Program-made: the position numbers and the translations under genes
The notes under the pieces: model-generated
Told to the model about the DNA's origin: nothing
Seen by the model: the letters and a program-made list of their open reading frames with translations, nothing else
The model's database searches: none
Source: UBA7477 sp045602925
GTDB lineage: Bacteria; Bacillota; Clostridia; Oscillospirales; Ruminococcaceae
Length of the DNA stretch: 64,000 nt
Assembly (NCBI GenBank): GCA_045602925.1
Contig: JAZSCN010000021.1
Location: forward strand, 4,124 to 68,123
Reading direction: 5' to 3'
In this document: positions 43,251 through 53,291 of the stretch, piece after piece
How positions within the stretch are numbered: the stretch's first letter is position 1
Layout: each line of letters starts with the position of its first letter

Positions 43251-44201
43251 ATGAAAAAGCTAAATGGATTTTATAAAGGCGTAAACCTTGGTGGCTGGCT
43301 CTCTCAATGTGTTCATACAAGAGAGCATTACGACAGCTTTATCACAGACGTGGACTTTGAGGAGCTTTCTCTCTGGGAGCTTGACCACCTAAGACTTCCT
43401 ATCGATTACAATCTTCTTGAAACAGAGGACGGAAGCTACAAGTCAGAGGGCTTTGCCTATATCGACTATACGATTTCTTGGTGCAAAAAGCTCGGACTTA
43501 ATCTCATACTCGACCTTCACAAGACCTACGGCTTCTCCTTCGATAAGGGCGAAAACGAGGTAGGCTTCTTTGAAAACGAGCAGTACAGAGAACGCTTTAT
43601 AAAGCTATGGGAAGAGCTCGCAAAAAGATACGGTAGCTTCAGCGATATGCTCGCATTCGAGCTTTTAAACGAAGTTACAGACAAGAGCTACTGCGATATC
43701 TGGAACGAAACTGCCAAGAAGTGCATAGAGCGAATCAGAAAGCTCGCACCTGACACACTTATTCTTGTCGGTGGCTACCACAACAATAGTGCCGAAGCTG
43801 TAAAGGACCTTTTCTACATAAGCGACGAAAAGCTCGTGTATAACTTCCATTGCTACGACCCGCTTAATTTCACACACCAGGGTGCATACTGGGTTGATAA
43901 TATGCCGAGCGACTTTAAAATGACCTTCGCTGAGTCGGGCGTTACAGAAAAGTTCTTCGAGGATTTCTTTGCTGATGCAATAAAGACAGCGACAGAGAGA
44001 AATGTTCCGTTATACTGTGGAGAATACGGCGTTATAGAAACAGTAGCAGCAAGCGAAGCGCTACCTTGGTATAAGGCTCTGCACAGCGTTTTTAAAAAGT
44101 ACGGAATAGGCCACGCAGTATGGACATACAAGAAGATGGACTTTGACCTTACAAGCCCTGCTCTCGCAGAAATTAAAGACGAGATTTCTACACACGAATA
44201 A
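43251..44201 (+). CDS. Cytosolic GH5 beta-glucanase
   Basis: 316 aa without signal peptide. GH5 marks: KGVNLGGWL at the start, DHLRLPIDY, ILDLHKTYG, the acid/base Glu in LAFELLNEVTD near 140 and the nucleophile Glu in YCGEYGVIE near 257. With no export signal it probably trims imported beta-gluco-oligosaccharides, passing on cellobiose for the phosphorylase at 15.1 kb. Starts 17 bases after GH16 (CGGAGTG upstream). Confidence 0.9.
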   Translation: MKKLNGFYKGVNLGGWLSQCVHTREHYDSFITDVDFEELSLWELDHLRLPIDYNLLETEDGSYKSEGFAYIDYTISWCKKLGLNLILDLHKTYGFSFDKGENEVGFFENEQYRERFIKLWEELAKRYGSFSDMLAFELLNEVTDKSYCDIWNETAKKCIERIRKLAPDTLILVGGYHNNSAEAVKDLFYISDEKLVYNFHCYDPLNFTHQGAYWVDNMPSDFKMTFAESGVTEKFFEDFFADAIKTATERNVPLYCGEYGVIETVAASEALPWYKALHSVFKKYGIGHAVWTYKKMDFDLTSPALAEIKDEISTHE

Positions 44202-44230
44202 AAATCACCTCCACATAAAATACACTACAA

Positions 44231-44271
44231 GCAGCCTCCCTTGTCTTCTCACTTGGGAGGCTGCGTTATTT
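44231..44271 (+). terminator. Terminator after GH5
   Basis: Perfect GCAGCCTCCC/GGGAGGCTGC stem followed by GTTATTTTAT. Confidence 0.8.
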
Positions 44272-44406
44272 TATGCAAAACGCTTTGCAGTATAAATGAA
44301 GGCTTCGATTAATTGTCGCTGTTGTTGCTAGACAAAACAAGAATAAAAATGCTATAATGAAACTATACGGCTATGTGCGGTGTATTATATAGTAGGGGGG
44401 ATAATT

Positions 44407-47400
44407 TTGAAGCTATCTGATATAACGAAAAGAATACTGTCTCTGGGTACGGCTGTGCTTACGCTTGCAACAATGAGTGTGGGCTTGTTTGCATATGCAG
44501 ATAACGAAGAGCCGACCAATACAGCTGATGAATATATTGATTCTTTCTCTACCGAAAACACCAACAGAGCGCTGACTGTTTTCAACGAAGCCGACGGCCT
44601 GCCGACCGGTGAAGCAAACACGGTTTTGCAGACCTTGGACGGATACATCTGGATAGGTAGTTATGGTGGACTTATACGATATGATGGTAAAAACTTCAGA
44701 AACTACTCATCCGAGGGGCTTATAGACTCATCGTCGATTCGCACGCTTTTTGAAGACTCAAAGGGCAGACTCTGGATTGGCACAAACGACAAGGGCGTCT
44801 ATGTAATGCAAAACGACACTATACAGCAGCTGCCATCCCCTGTCGCAGGAAAATATCTTTGTATAAGAGATTTTGCCGAAAAGCAGGACGGTAAAATAAT
44901 CGTTGCCTCCACCTCCGGTGTTGGAGAAATCGACACAGAAGCTTTATCCTTTGTTACATACCTTGACGATAGCCGGCTTTTCGACGAGCCGGTATACTCG
45001 CTTGCGATTGACCCTGCCGACAGAATCTGGGCGTGCGTAAATTCCGGCGACTGCTATGTTATAGAGAATAAAAAAGTCGTAGAGATATTTGAACCGAACG
45101 AGCTATTTCTGGAAGAAACCGATATATCTTCTGTTGTGAATGACAGCGCATATAACATCTACCTCGGCGGCTATAAATATGAGCTTGTCAAGGTGTCCTT
45201 TCCGGCTGATTCGGATTACAGCTTCGACGATATTGTAATCGACAGCTATTTAAATCATTATATTTATACTTACACAGAGCTCAATGTTACAAAGGACGAT
45301 GACGTTCTCATAAGCTGTATAAACGGTCTGGGTGTGCTGTCCTCTACCGGAAAATACACCGAATACGCTGGCATCGAGGGGCTTACTTCTCTTAACTGTG
45401 CGGCAATCGACTACGAGGGGAATATATGGCTCGCTTCGACAAGCAACGGTGTTATAAAGATGACAGAGAGCTGCTTTGAAAACTACAATCAGGCATCTGC
45501 CCTCATTGATACCTCTATTAACGCCGTACTGCTAAGTGGTGGTATGTACTATATCGCAACCGATACAGAGCTTATAATCTGCTCAAGCGATTGGGGAAAG
45601 CTAGAAAACGAGCTCACCGGTCTTCTCCGTGGAGTAAGAATAAAACACCTTGCTTTAGATAGCGAGGGCAACATCTGGATTGCGACCTATTCAGAATACG
45701 GTGCTATCAAGTATAATCCTAAGACAGGCAAAACAACATTTTTTAATTCAGGAAACGGAATCGAAAACGAAAAGATTAATGTTATATACCCTCTGGAAAG
45801 CGGCGAGGTCGCAGTCGGCACACAGCAAGGTCTTAGCATAATAAGAGATGATAAGGTTGTAAAAACCTTCGATGCCGAAAATGGCTTTGCCGCAACATCT
45901 GTGCTTTGTATGATGGAGCTGGGTGGCTCACTCTATGTCGGCACAGACGGTAGTGGCATATATGAAATCACCGCAGATGGCGAAATCAATGTTCTCAGCT
46001 ATACCCGTGGGCTTTTAGAGGGCGTTGTCCTCAGAATGTGCCCCGACCCAGACGCTTACGGCAACTATTTTGTCAGCGCAGGAAGCTCACTTTACTACTA
46101 TTATGCTGACCGGAATGCATTTACAAAGCTTGACAACTTTGCTAAAAAGCCGGGTAGCATTTATGATATTCACATAAATTCGGGCAAGGTCTGGCTACTA
46201 CAGAACAACGGTATAGTTTCTGCCTACAAAACGGAGCTTTTAAAAAAATGAAAACGTCAAGGTCAGGAGCTACGGCATAGAGCACGGCCTCACCGGCACG
46301 CTCAACGCTAATACCTGGAACTGCTATTCTTCGACCGGCGACAAGCTCTATATCGCTACGAGAAACGGCATTAGTATATTCCGTTTTCAAGATATAGCAT
46401 ACGTTCCTCCAAAGGGCATCATAAACCACATTTCAATCGACAACACGATTATAGAGCACCCTGAAAGCGTATCTGTCGAAAAGGACGCACAGCGTATCAC
46501 TATCGACTTCTCGGCTCTCACCTATACAGGCACAACGCCGTTTAGCATCGGGTACACCCTCGAGGGCTTTGACACCGAGGAATTTTATGTAACAGACTCC
46601 AGCCACCTTCTCGCCAGCTACACTAATCTCCCCGGTGGAAAATACACCTTCAAGATAAGAATCTTCGACCCTGTCACAGAAGAGACTCTATCGAGCTACA
46701 CTCTCACAATCGAAAAGGACAAGCAACTTACAGAATACGCACTCTTCTGGGTACTGCTCGTCTTAGGAATTGTTGCTGTAACATCCTTATTGCTTGCACT
46801 TATATTCAGAGCAAAGACAAAGCGATACGAAAAGCACCAAAAGGAATTGCAGGCAATCGTTGACCTCTCACTTAAAACAACAGCCAGAATCATCGACGCC
46901 AAGGACGAATACACAAACGGTCACTCAATAAGAGTTGCCTACTATTCAAGAGAGCTCTCCAGAAAAATGGGCTTTTCCGAGAAGGAGCAGGAGAGAATAT
47001 ACGCTATCGCCCTGCTTCACGATATCGGTAAAATCGGTGTTCCTGATAATATCCTCAACAAGCCAAGCAGGCTTACCGACGACGAATTCAACATAATCAG
47101 AGAGCACGTTACCATCGGTGGAGAAATTCTCGAGGAATTCACAGTAATCGAAGGCATACAGGATGGTGCAAAATACCACCACGAAAAATATGACGGAAGT
47201 GGCTACTGCGAGCACAAGTCGGGAGAAGACATCCCACTCGTCGCAAGAATTATCTGCATTGCTGATAGCTACGACGCTATGCAAAGCACCCGAATCTACC
47301 GTAACGGTCTTTCTGAAGAAAAAATCATCAGCGAGCTTAAGAAGGGCGCAGGTTCACAGTTCGACCCTGCTATCGTACCTCACATGCTCTCGCTCATTGA

Positions 47401-47428
47401 AGAAGGCATAGCTCCACTTGGATTTTAA
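44407..47428 (+). pseudogene. Reg_prop/Y_Y_Y sensor with HD-GYP phosphodiesterase, split by a frameshift
   Basis: Starts with TTG 44407 behind GGGGGG. Signal peptide, then a seven-bladed double propeller of Reg_prop repeats (GYIWIGSYGGLIRYDG, GRLWIGTNDKGVY, GNIWLAST, GNIWIATYS). The frame stops at TGA 46249 right after A7 (46242-46248). One extra A restores reading into NENVKVRSYGIEHG, the last blades, a Y_Y_Y domain (YTLEGFD, YTNLPGGKYTFKIR), one membrane helix near 46750, and an HD-GYP domain with HDIGKIGVP and KYHHEKYDGSGY. It would degrade cyclic di-GMP on sensing an outside ligand. It may be a true frameshift, an assembly error, or expressed by slippage. Confidence 0.85.
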
Positions 47429-47435
47429 GCAAACA

Positions 47436-47467
47436 AAAATCACCGAGAAAGCTCTCGGTGATTTTTT
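47436..47467. terminator. Bidirectional terminator between HD-GYP and transglutaminase genes
   Basis: AAATCACCGAGA/TCTCGGTGATTT stem with flanking T-runs on both strands. Confidence 0.85.
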
Positions 47468-47498
47468 GTATCTTGTGTAATTCTAACTTGTCTAAAGG

Positions 47499-48878
47499 CT
47501 ACATAACCTTGTTGTTCTTCATATAGCCTGAGGTGTACTCATAAGGGGTGAGGAAGTATGACCACGCACCGTACTTGCTATAGCAGCCGGTTTCCATAAT
47601 GTAGGTCACTCCGTCGATATCAACCTCTAGCCAGAAGTGCTGCCAACGACTTGAGCCTGTCGCATTACAACGATATCCCTTGACCATTCTTACATCATAG
47701 CCCATACAAGCCATCATAGCAGCCAGTGCGCCGTTATACTGCAGGCATTGACCATACTGGTTCTTGTATATAGCTGTTACCCACGATGATGAAACCTTAT
47801 TATAATCGTAGCCGTAATCGCTGTTCATGTTAATCCACTCAAGTGTGTAGCGCAGTCTCTCCTGTCTTGTCATGCCGGTATAGTTCTTGGCAAACTGGTC
47901 GAGAATCTTCTTGTCGGCTGCACTGATTTTATATGTCCATTCGAGCTTGGTTGTACTTCCCTGTGCGTCATACACCTTGACCTCGTTATGTCTCTTAGAG
48001 AGGTCGACAGAATTTAAGAGTATATCTATCTCGTCTGCGTAACAGATGTTACTGTACTCGCCGTAATACCACTTGTTTGCTGCATCACGATATGGTGCAA
48101 CCTTGTAAGTATAGTAATTGCCTATCTTTGCAGTCTTGTCAACATAGCTTGTACCGGTGAGCTTCTTTAAGAGCTTATATTCGCCACCGTTTTCACTTCT
48201 GTAAAGCTTGTAGCCGTCAGCTCTGACATTCTTATCCCATGAAAGCTTGGTTCCACCTGTGGTGCTACCTGCAATCTTGAGTGTAGGAATTGTAGCCTTA
48301 GTAACGCAGGCCTTCTGAACAACATTACTTGAATAGCCCTTGCCGTTCTTGTCATAAACTACGCCCTTTATCTTATAGTAATAAGCACCGAACTGCTTAA
48401 GTCCGCTGTCGTAGTAATAAGGAACAGTAGTCTTTGCGTGGTAAACATACTTTGAGCCATTGTAACGATAGATGTGGTACTCATCGCTGCCGATGTCTGT
48501 CCAGGACATCTTGACCTTAGTTTCTGAAATAGCTCTGCCGTAGATAACGTCGATTGTGCCGACGGTAATCTTGTAGCTGATAGCGTCCTCCATAGTACCG
48601 CTGTAATCACCGATAAACTCGATATCGGCTGTTACATTACCGATTCTGTCCGAAGGGTTAACTACCTTGAAATCGACATTCTGTATGAGCGTATTTCCGT
48701 CATAGGTAAGCTCAACCACCGGGTCTTTCTCAAAAGTTGTGCTTGAAACTCCGACGATTTCAACCTTAGTAGCATCAATCTCGGTTGCGATACCTGCTGC
48801 AATTGCAACCAGGCTCTGTGCTGAAAATGACAGCATCATAACAACTGCCAGAAGCAGCGTACATACTCGTTTTTTCAT
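47499..48878 (-). CDS. Secreted transglutaminase-like protein with fibronectin-III-like domains
   Basis: 459 aa. Signal peptide 1-28 (TLLLAVVMMLSFSAQSLVAI). A beta domain (about 35-105), two Fn3-like domains (about 110-290; SWTDIGSDEYHIYRYNG, LSWDKNVRADGYKLYRSE), then a transglutaminase-like core with Cys in YGQCLQYNGALAAMMACMG and His in WQHFWLEVDIDG. The third residue of the triad may be the Glu or Asp following. Extracellular crosslinking or cell-wall peptide cleavage is plausible; the substrate is unknown. Confidence 0.87.
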   Translation of the reverse strand: MKKRVCTLLLAVVMMLSFSAQSLVAIAAGIATEIDATKVEIVGVSSTTFEKDPVVELTYDGNTLIQNVDFKVVNPSDRIGNVTADIEFIGDYSGTMEDAISYKITVGTIDVIYGRAISETKVKMSWTDIGSDEYHIYRYNGSKYVYHAKTTVPYYYDSGLKQFGAYYYKIKGVVYDKNGKGYSSNVVQKACVTKATIPTLKIAGSTTGGTKLSWDKNVRADGYKLYRSENGGEYKLLKKLTGTSYVDKTAKIGNYYTYKVAPYRDAANKWYYGEYSNICYADEIDILLNSVDLSKRHNEVKVYDAQGSTTKLEWTYKISAADKKILDQFAKNYTGMTRQERLRYTLEWINMNSDYGYDYNKVSSSWVTAIYKNQYGQCLQYNGALAAMMACMGYDVRMVKGYRCNATGSSRWQHFWLEVDIDGVTYIMETGCYSKYGAWSYFLTPYEYTSGYMKNNKVM

Positions 48879-48924
48879 ATTACTCTCTCCTAATTTGTCT
48901 CTCTGTTGTTTATCGTATACAATA

Positions 48925-48953
48925 ATTATAACACTTCACCACATACAATACAA
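48925..48953 (-). promoter_or_regulatory. Promoter of the secreted transglutaminase-like gene
   Basis: TTGTAT, 17 bases, TATAAT on the minus strand, about 45 bases before the start. Confidence 0.6.
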
Positions 48954-48999
48954 GCACCATATTCTACAAAAAAGAACATAGTGCTTTGGTGATTAAGTC

Positions 49000-49968
49000 T
49001 TAATACAAAATGGGCAGCGCTTCCTTTGTTACGGTACAATCGGAATTATAAATGTCTCTTAAAACTTCGTTTGTTGTGTATTTTTCAGTAAGGCAAAAAT
49101 CGTGCGACCATGTCATAAAGCTTACCCAACCGACCTTTTCGGCCACTATATTTTTGGGGTGTGGCAGAGTACCGGTTTCACCTATAAGCATAAGCTTTGC
49201 CTTGTCTGAAAGTCCTAAAAGAGCGTTATACATATCTGCCCTCGAGGCGTGGTCGTGCTCCGGCGGATACATATCTCTTGAGATTATATCCACGACATCA
49301 TCGCCCGGATAGTGCGTCTTTTCTGTTCCGTTGAACACCCATATAAGCGAATCTAAGTGGTGTATATTTACAAAGCGCTCGTACATGATTCTCCACAGCT
49401 TTTTGAAGACCTCGCCACCCTTTGCTCCCCACCAGAACCAATCGCCCTCACATTCGTGAAGAGGTCGCCAGAGTATCGGGATTTCTCTATCGCAAAACGG
49501 TCTTAGCAGACCTGCCATATAATCTATATCAGATATAAGAGCCTTATTTTCATCCGTTCCGTCAATCACAGCAAGCGACGCGTCGAAGCTTGTGTTGGCT
49601 GTATAAAACGACTTAGAACGCCCATACAGCGGCGAAAACCAATGCCAAGTGAATGTGATAAGTCCCTTGCTTTCTGCCCACTCCCACGCCCTTTTAAGCG
49701 TGCCGAGGTTATCGCTTACCTCATCCATGCACTCTTTGTCGGTGTCAAGGTAATTTATGTTGGGAGAATATGATAAAAGCTCAAAGCCCAGTAGTGCAGG
49801 GAGCTTGCCTGTCACGTTCTTTATGTGGTAAAGCTCCTCTTGTGCCATGCTCTGAGTATGCTGACCTGCTATAACCTTCTTGCCGGTAATGTCAAAAAGA
49901 TACTTCAGTACTCTTTTTACGCTGTCTGTTGCATTTTTGTTCGTCGGTGTAAAGTCAATATCACGCAT
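49000..49968 (-). CDS. Cytosolic GH26 beta-mannanase
   Basis: 322 aa without signal peptide. GH26 features: KKVIAGQHTQ near the start, ITFTWHWFSP, acid/base Glu in LWRPLHECEGDWFWWG near 168, and nucleophile Glu in LIGETGTLP near 263. Cleaves beta-1,4-mannan or manno-oligosaccharides, here inside the cell. Lies 12 bases after the MBL-fold gene, so the two form an operon. No mannan transporter or mannosyl phosphorylase is in the window. Confidence 0.92.
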   Translation of the reverse strand: MRDIDFTPTNKNATDSVKRVLKYLFDITGKKVIAGQHTQSMAQEELYHIKNVTGKLPALLGFELLSYSPNINYLDTDKECMDEVSDNLGTLKRAWEWAESKGLITFTWHWFSPLYGRSKSFYTANTSFDASLAVIDGTDENKALISDIDYMAGLLRPFCDREIPILWRPLHECEGDWFWWGAKGGEVFKKLWRIMYERFVNIHHLDSLIWVFNGTEKTHYPGDDVVDIISRDMYPPEHDHASRADMYNALLGLSDKAKLMLIGETGTLPHPKNIVAEKVGWVSFMTWSHDFCLTEKYTTNEVLRDIYNSDCTVTKEALPILY

Positions 49969-49980
49969 AACGTTATCCCT

Positions 49981-50763
49981 CTAAATTTCAAGTGTATCCC
50001 CGGAGCGTATGTAGCAAAGTCTGTCGCCCATGATTTTCTCGAGCACCTCATACTGTGCCTCTTCGGTGCAATGCCCGGTGTAATAGCTCGTTTTAACTGT
50101 CATAAGCTTTTGTGCCGAGGCCCGAAGCTCCTCGCTGTCCGGTGCAAGCTTCATAAAGTGGAAGCCACCCACCAAGACGTCTGCCTTAAAATACTCCGAG
50201 AGCCCCACGACGCCTCTATGCGAACAACCACTTATTAGTATTCTTCTGCTATTTTCTTCAATTAAAAGATACACCTCGTGCCTGAAGTCATCGGGGATTT
50301 TTCCACTATCCGTGAGCCTTGTAAGCCCATACGGAACAGACGGATAGGCAAGCTTTGTATCATTTGCAGCATAGAGAGTGAGCCCGTCGCCAAGCTTCGT
50401 TTTCTCATGGATTTTTACAAGCCTGTCGCTAGCCTCTAAGCTTTTGTCGACACCGATAAACTTGTCCTCTGCATTGTAATGCTCTCCAAAAGCGAACTCG
50501 CTCATATACACGCTCGCCTTGTCATTCTCACGAAGAAAGAGCCCCATTCCACCGCTGTGGTCATAATGCCCGTGCGACAAAACCGCCGTATCGACCTTAG
50601 ACAAATCGACACCCAGAACTCTTGCGTTTTTATAAAAAACATCAGTCTGCCCCATATCGAAAAGGAGCCTTCTGCCGTTTGCTTCAATATATAACGAAAG
50701 TCCGTGCTCGCAGGCAAATTCACTGCTCCTTGCTGTATTCTCACAAAGCACCTTTATGAGCAT
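49981..50763 (-). CDS. MBL-fold metallohydrolase
   Basis: 260 aa. Metal motif SHGHYDHSGGM near 62-72, later ligands in SGCSHRGVV and GGFHF, and ends with the conserved TGHCTEEAQYEVLEK. The layout (CENTARSSEFACEHGLSLYI start) matches the group annotated as dihydropterin-aminobenzene phosphate synthases, a name based on one archaeal enzyme; its function in clostridia is unknown. Upstream partner of GH26. Confidence 0.85.
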   Translation of the reverse strand: MLIKVLCENTARSSEFACEHGLSLYIEANGRRLLFDMGQTDVFYKNARVLGVDLSKVDTAVLSHGHYDHSGGMGLFLRENDKASVYMSEFAFGEHYNAEDKFIGVDKSLEASDRLVKIHEKTKLGDGLTLYAANDTKLAYPSVPYGLTRLTDSGKIPDDFRHEVYLLIEENSRRILISGCSHRGVVGLSEYFKADVLVGGFHFMKLAPDSEELRASAQKLMTVKTSYYTGHCTEEAQYEVLEKIMGDRLCYIRSGDTLEI

Positions 50764-50807
50764 CTAAATCATCTCCTTAGCTGTTATTGATATATTAAGC
50801 CAAAGCC

Positions 50808-51449
50808 TTATCGCTTCCCTATCTTTTTGAAAAGCCTTACGCAAAGCTTTACTGTCACGCCGACGAATACAGCCGATAGAATTGTTCCCTCTCTTATTCC
50901 GACAATTTTAAAGTTAAAGAACAAGAGCGACAGCAACAGAGCAACAAGCACATAGGTTATATCAAGAGCAATTTTCACATTGCCGAAATCCTTGTGCAGA
51001 GTATCCGATACAGCCTTTACGAAAGCTTCGCCTGAATTCATAATTACATCAGCAACTACCGTGAGCGCAATGCCAAAGCCCAGCACGGCTATCCCTATAG
51101 CCACCATAGAAAGCCTTGCAGGGTAAGCCTTTACCGGTATAATAGAAACCAGCTCCAGTCCTAAGTCAGTAAACCAGCCGAACAAGAAGGATAGTGGCAC
51201 CTGGAGAAGCTGTATAAGCTTAAACCTGCTTCTTAAAACGATTATCTGGCCCACTATGAGCGTGCAGTTCCATGCAATAAGCCATTGTCCAAGAGTAAGA
51301 AACGAAAGCTTTATGCTCACCACATTCGGTATTGAAGAAATCGGCGTAACGCCTAATCCGCCATGCTTTGTAAAGGCAACACCAAGCGCCGAAAAGAACA
51401 GTCCTACTATAAATAGCAGGTATCTTTTTGCAATCTCTTTTTTGCCCAT
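50808..51449 (-). CDS. YczE/YitT-like integral membrane protein
   Basis: 213 aa with about five helices. The start KRYLLFIVGLFFSALGVAF, then TKHGGLGVTPISSIPNVVS, and later MNSGEAFVKAVSDTLHKDFG match the YczE/DUF6198 group of small membrane proteins, whose transport role is unproven. AAGGAG precedes the ATG at 51449. Separate unit from the MBL gene (45-base gap). Confidence 0.8.
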   Translation of the reverse strand: MGKKEIAKRYLLFIVGLFFSALGVAFTKHGGLGVTPISSIPNVVSIKLSFLTLGQWLIAWNCTLIVGQIIVLRSRFKLIQLLQVPLSFLFGWFTDLGLELVSIIPVKAYPARLSMVAIGIAVLGFGIALTVVADVIMNSGEAFVKAVSDTLHKDFGNVKIALDITYVLVALLLSLLFFNFKIVGIREGTILSAVFVGVTVKLCVRLFKKIGKR

Positions 51450-51555
51450 ACATATAACTCCTTTGCAGCCACGCCCATGTATTTCAGCGTGGTTTAACTC
51501 TTGTCAGAATAATTATATCACATCTTCCCTACCGTTTCAATGTTTTTAGTGCATA

Positions 51556-51593
51556 CAAAAGCCTCCCCACTTTTTATTACAGTGAGGAGGCTT
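51556..51593 (-). terminator. Intrinsic terminator in the leader of the YczE-like gene
   Basis: AAGCCTCC...GGAGGCTT stem followed by TTTGTAT on the minus strand. It is about 107 bases before the YczE-like start and about 90 bases after a promoter-like TATAAT (51680-51685), so a short RNA or attenuated leader could end here. Confidence 0.7.
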
Positions 51594-51708
51594 ACCCCTA
51601 TAAGTTTTCACACTAAGGCTTATATTTATTCTCTAGCTCTCTTTTTGTATACTTCTAAACATAGCTTTTAATTACACCTATTATAGCCCAAAAATGCCGT
51701 CAACAAAT
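51594..51708 (-). other. Non-coding stretch with possible short transcript
   Basis: Between dGTPase and the YczE-like gene. A TATAAT at 51680-51685 with weak -35 TTTGTT precedes about 80 bases without a convincing gene, ended by the terminator at 51556-51593. Candidate small RNA or leader; no family recognised. Confidence 0.3.
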
Positions 51709-51787
51709 TTTCGTCAAGCTGCTGTTTTTCAAATCCAGAAGGCGTATGCTCGCACTAAGCTGTACGGTTTTGCGACTAAGTTGCCAC

Positions 51788-51822
51788 ACAAAACCTCCGA
51801 CACTACATAAAGCATCAGAGGT
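51788..51822 (-). terminator. Terminator after the dGTPase gene
   Basis: ACCTC/GAGGT stem with imperfect interior followed by TTTTG on the minus strand, 17 bases past the stop. Confidence 0.6.
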
Positions 51823-51838
51823 CTCGATATGTTTCTAA

Positions 51839-53050
51839 TTAATCTTCAAAGTAAGACTTATACTCAAGCTTGTATTTTGAATCAGGGAAAAGCAGCTTGT
51901 AAAGCTCTATGAAATAGTCATCCGTCATACTTGCGATATAGTCTACGACTACCTGGTTTGGATCTTCCTTCAGGTAGTCAAAGTCGCTGTAGTAACGAAG
52001 GCCGTTTTGTATACCTTGAATATGGTGCCTAAAGATTACCGAGTCTGTGTTTTCGTTTTTCAAATCGTCAAGCAGCTTGTAATAAAGCTGTGTAAACATC
52101 GGCTTTATCTGGCTGTCGTAGAGCTCGTTTACCTTGTCGCTGAAATATATATGCTGATAATTCTCGCTCTTTGCAGTTTTAAGGTCTGAAAACGCCTTGT
52201 CGCTAAGCTTAATGTAGTCCTTACCATAACTGTTGCTCACAATATCTACGATGAGATTGTTTATCATTTCTGCATTTTTCTGCCCTATAAAATCAGATGA
52301 AAAGCTAAACGACTCGTCTATGATATTAGCAGTAACGGCGTCCTGCCTGTCCTTTCCGATATAGGCGATAATGTCGCTTATTCTCACAACACAGCCCTCT
52401 AAGGTCATCGGCACGAGCCTTTTTATAGCGTCGCCACCTTCGGTATAGCAAGCCTCGACACGCTCATCGTACTCATCAAAGCCGGTCAGAGTGCACGGCT
52501 TATATTCCTCAAGCTCAAATTCACCGTTATGACACAATATACCGTCGAGCACCTGCAGGCTGATATTTCGCTTATAGAGAATATCGAGCGCTCTTGTGCT
52601 GTGCACGTTGTGGTTAAAGTATCTTCCCGTTTCGCCTTGCAAAAGCTCAGAAAGAAACCTCTCTCCTGCGTGACCAAACGGCGTATGACCGATATCGTGG
52701 CCTAAGGCGATTGCTTCAATAAGGTCAAGCTCCAAGCCGAGCAGTCTACCGATATTTCTCGCAATTCTCGAAACGAGCTGAACGTGGAGACCCCTTCTTG
52801 TTATATCGTCATTGCTGTATAGAGAAAGAACCTGCGTCTTGTCATTGTATCTGTTGTATAGTGGCAGGTGCAAAATCTTGTCTATATCTCTTGAATAGGA
52901 AGGTCTTAAAAGCGAGGACTTGTCCTTGCTCATATCTCGGCGCAACGCGTCACCGGGCAGCGCCCTGAACGGATTTTCCCAGCCGTTTTCCATATCGCTT
53001 AAAATCTGCTTTTCTACCTCTGCGTCAAGCTGATGATATTTAAGTGCCAT
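51839..53050 (-). CDS. dgt: dGTP triphosphohydrolase-like HD protein
   Basis: 403 aa from ATG 53050 (AGGAGGG upstream; the upstream extension is not conserved in type). HD metal site: HVQLVSRIARNIGRLLGL, GHDIGHTPFGHAGE, then FNHNVHSTRALD and a later CVVRISDIIAYIGKDRQDA. Cleaves dGTP to deoxyguanosine and triphosphate, controlling dNTP pools. Single-gene unit. Confidence 0.9.
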   Translation of the reverse strand: MALKYHQLDAEVEKQILSDMENGWENPFRALPGDALRRDMSKDKSSLLRPSYSRDIDKILHLPLYNRYNDKTQVLSLYSNDDITRRGLHVQLVSRIARNIGRLLGLELDLIEAIALGHDIGHTPFGHAGERFLSELLQGETGRYFNHNVHSTRALDILYKRNISLQVLDGILCHNGEFELEEYKPCTLTGFDEYDERVEACYTEGGDAIKRLVPMTLEGCVVRISDIIAYIGKDRQDAVTANIIDESFSFSSDFIGQKNAEMINNLIVDIVSNSYGKDYIKLSDKAFSDLKTAKSENYQHIYFSDKVNELYDSQIKPMFTQLYYKLLDDLKNENTDSVIFRHHIQGIQNGLRYYSDFDYLKEDPNQVVVDYIASMTDDYFIELYKLLFPDSKYKLEYKSYFED

Positions 53051-53231
53051 AGCCTTCCCTCCTTTTGTTGACAGGTATAAGTTATCAGTCCATCTGCGTT
53101 TTATTATACCATACAATCCCACAAAAGTAAAGAAATCGCAAGTCTGCCAAAACGCAAAAACCTCGCCTTTTCAGCAAAGGAAGTGTAAAACATCCGCAAT
53201 CACTTACAGCAAAAGCGTTCGCCTTTAGCGA

Positions 53232-53260
53232 TTGCTTTTTGAGTACCGAAATGATATAAT
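53232..53260 (+). promoter_or_regulatory. Promoter of the chromate transporter pair
   Basis: TTGCTT, 17 bases, TATAAT. A near copy (ATTGCTTTTT...TATAAT) is found at 54461-54489. Confidence 0.6.
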
Positions 53261-53291
53261 AAGGTTATATTTATAAAAGAGGCGTAAAGTA

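Noticed and set aside
46236..46251. Programmed -1 frameshift at A-AAA-AAA before TGA
   Set aside because: A -1 shift runs into TAG after ten codons. Only +1 (or one added A) joins the two halves, so a classical -1 site is not supported.
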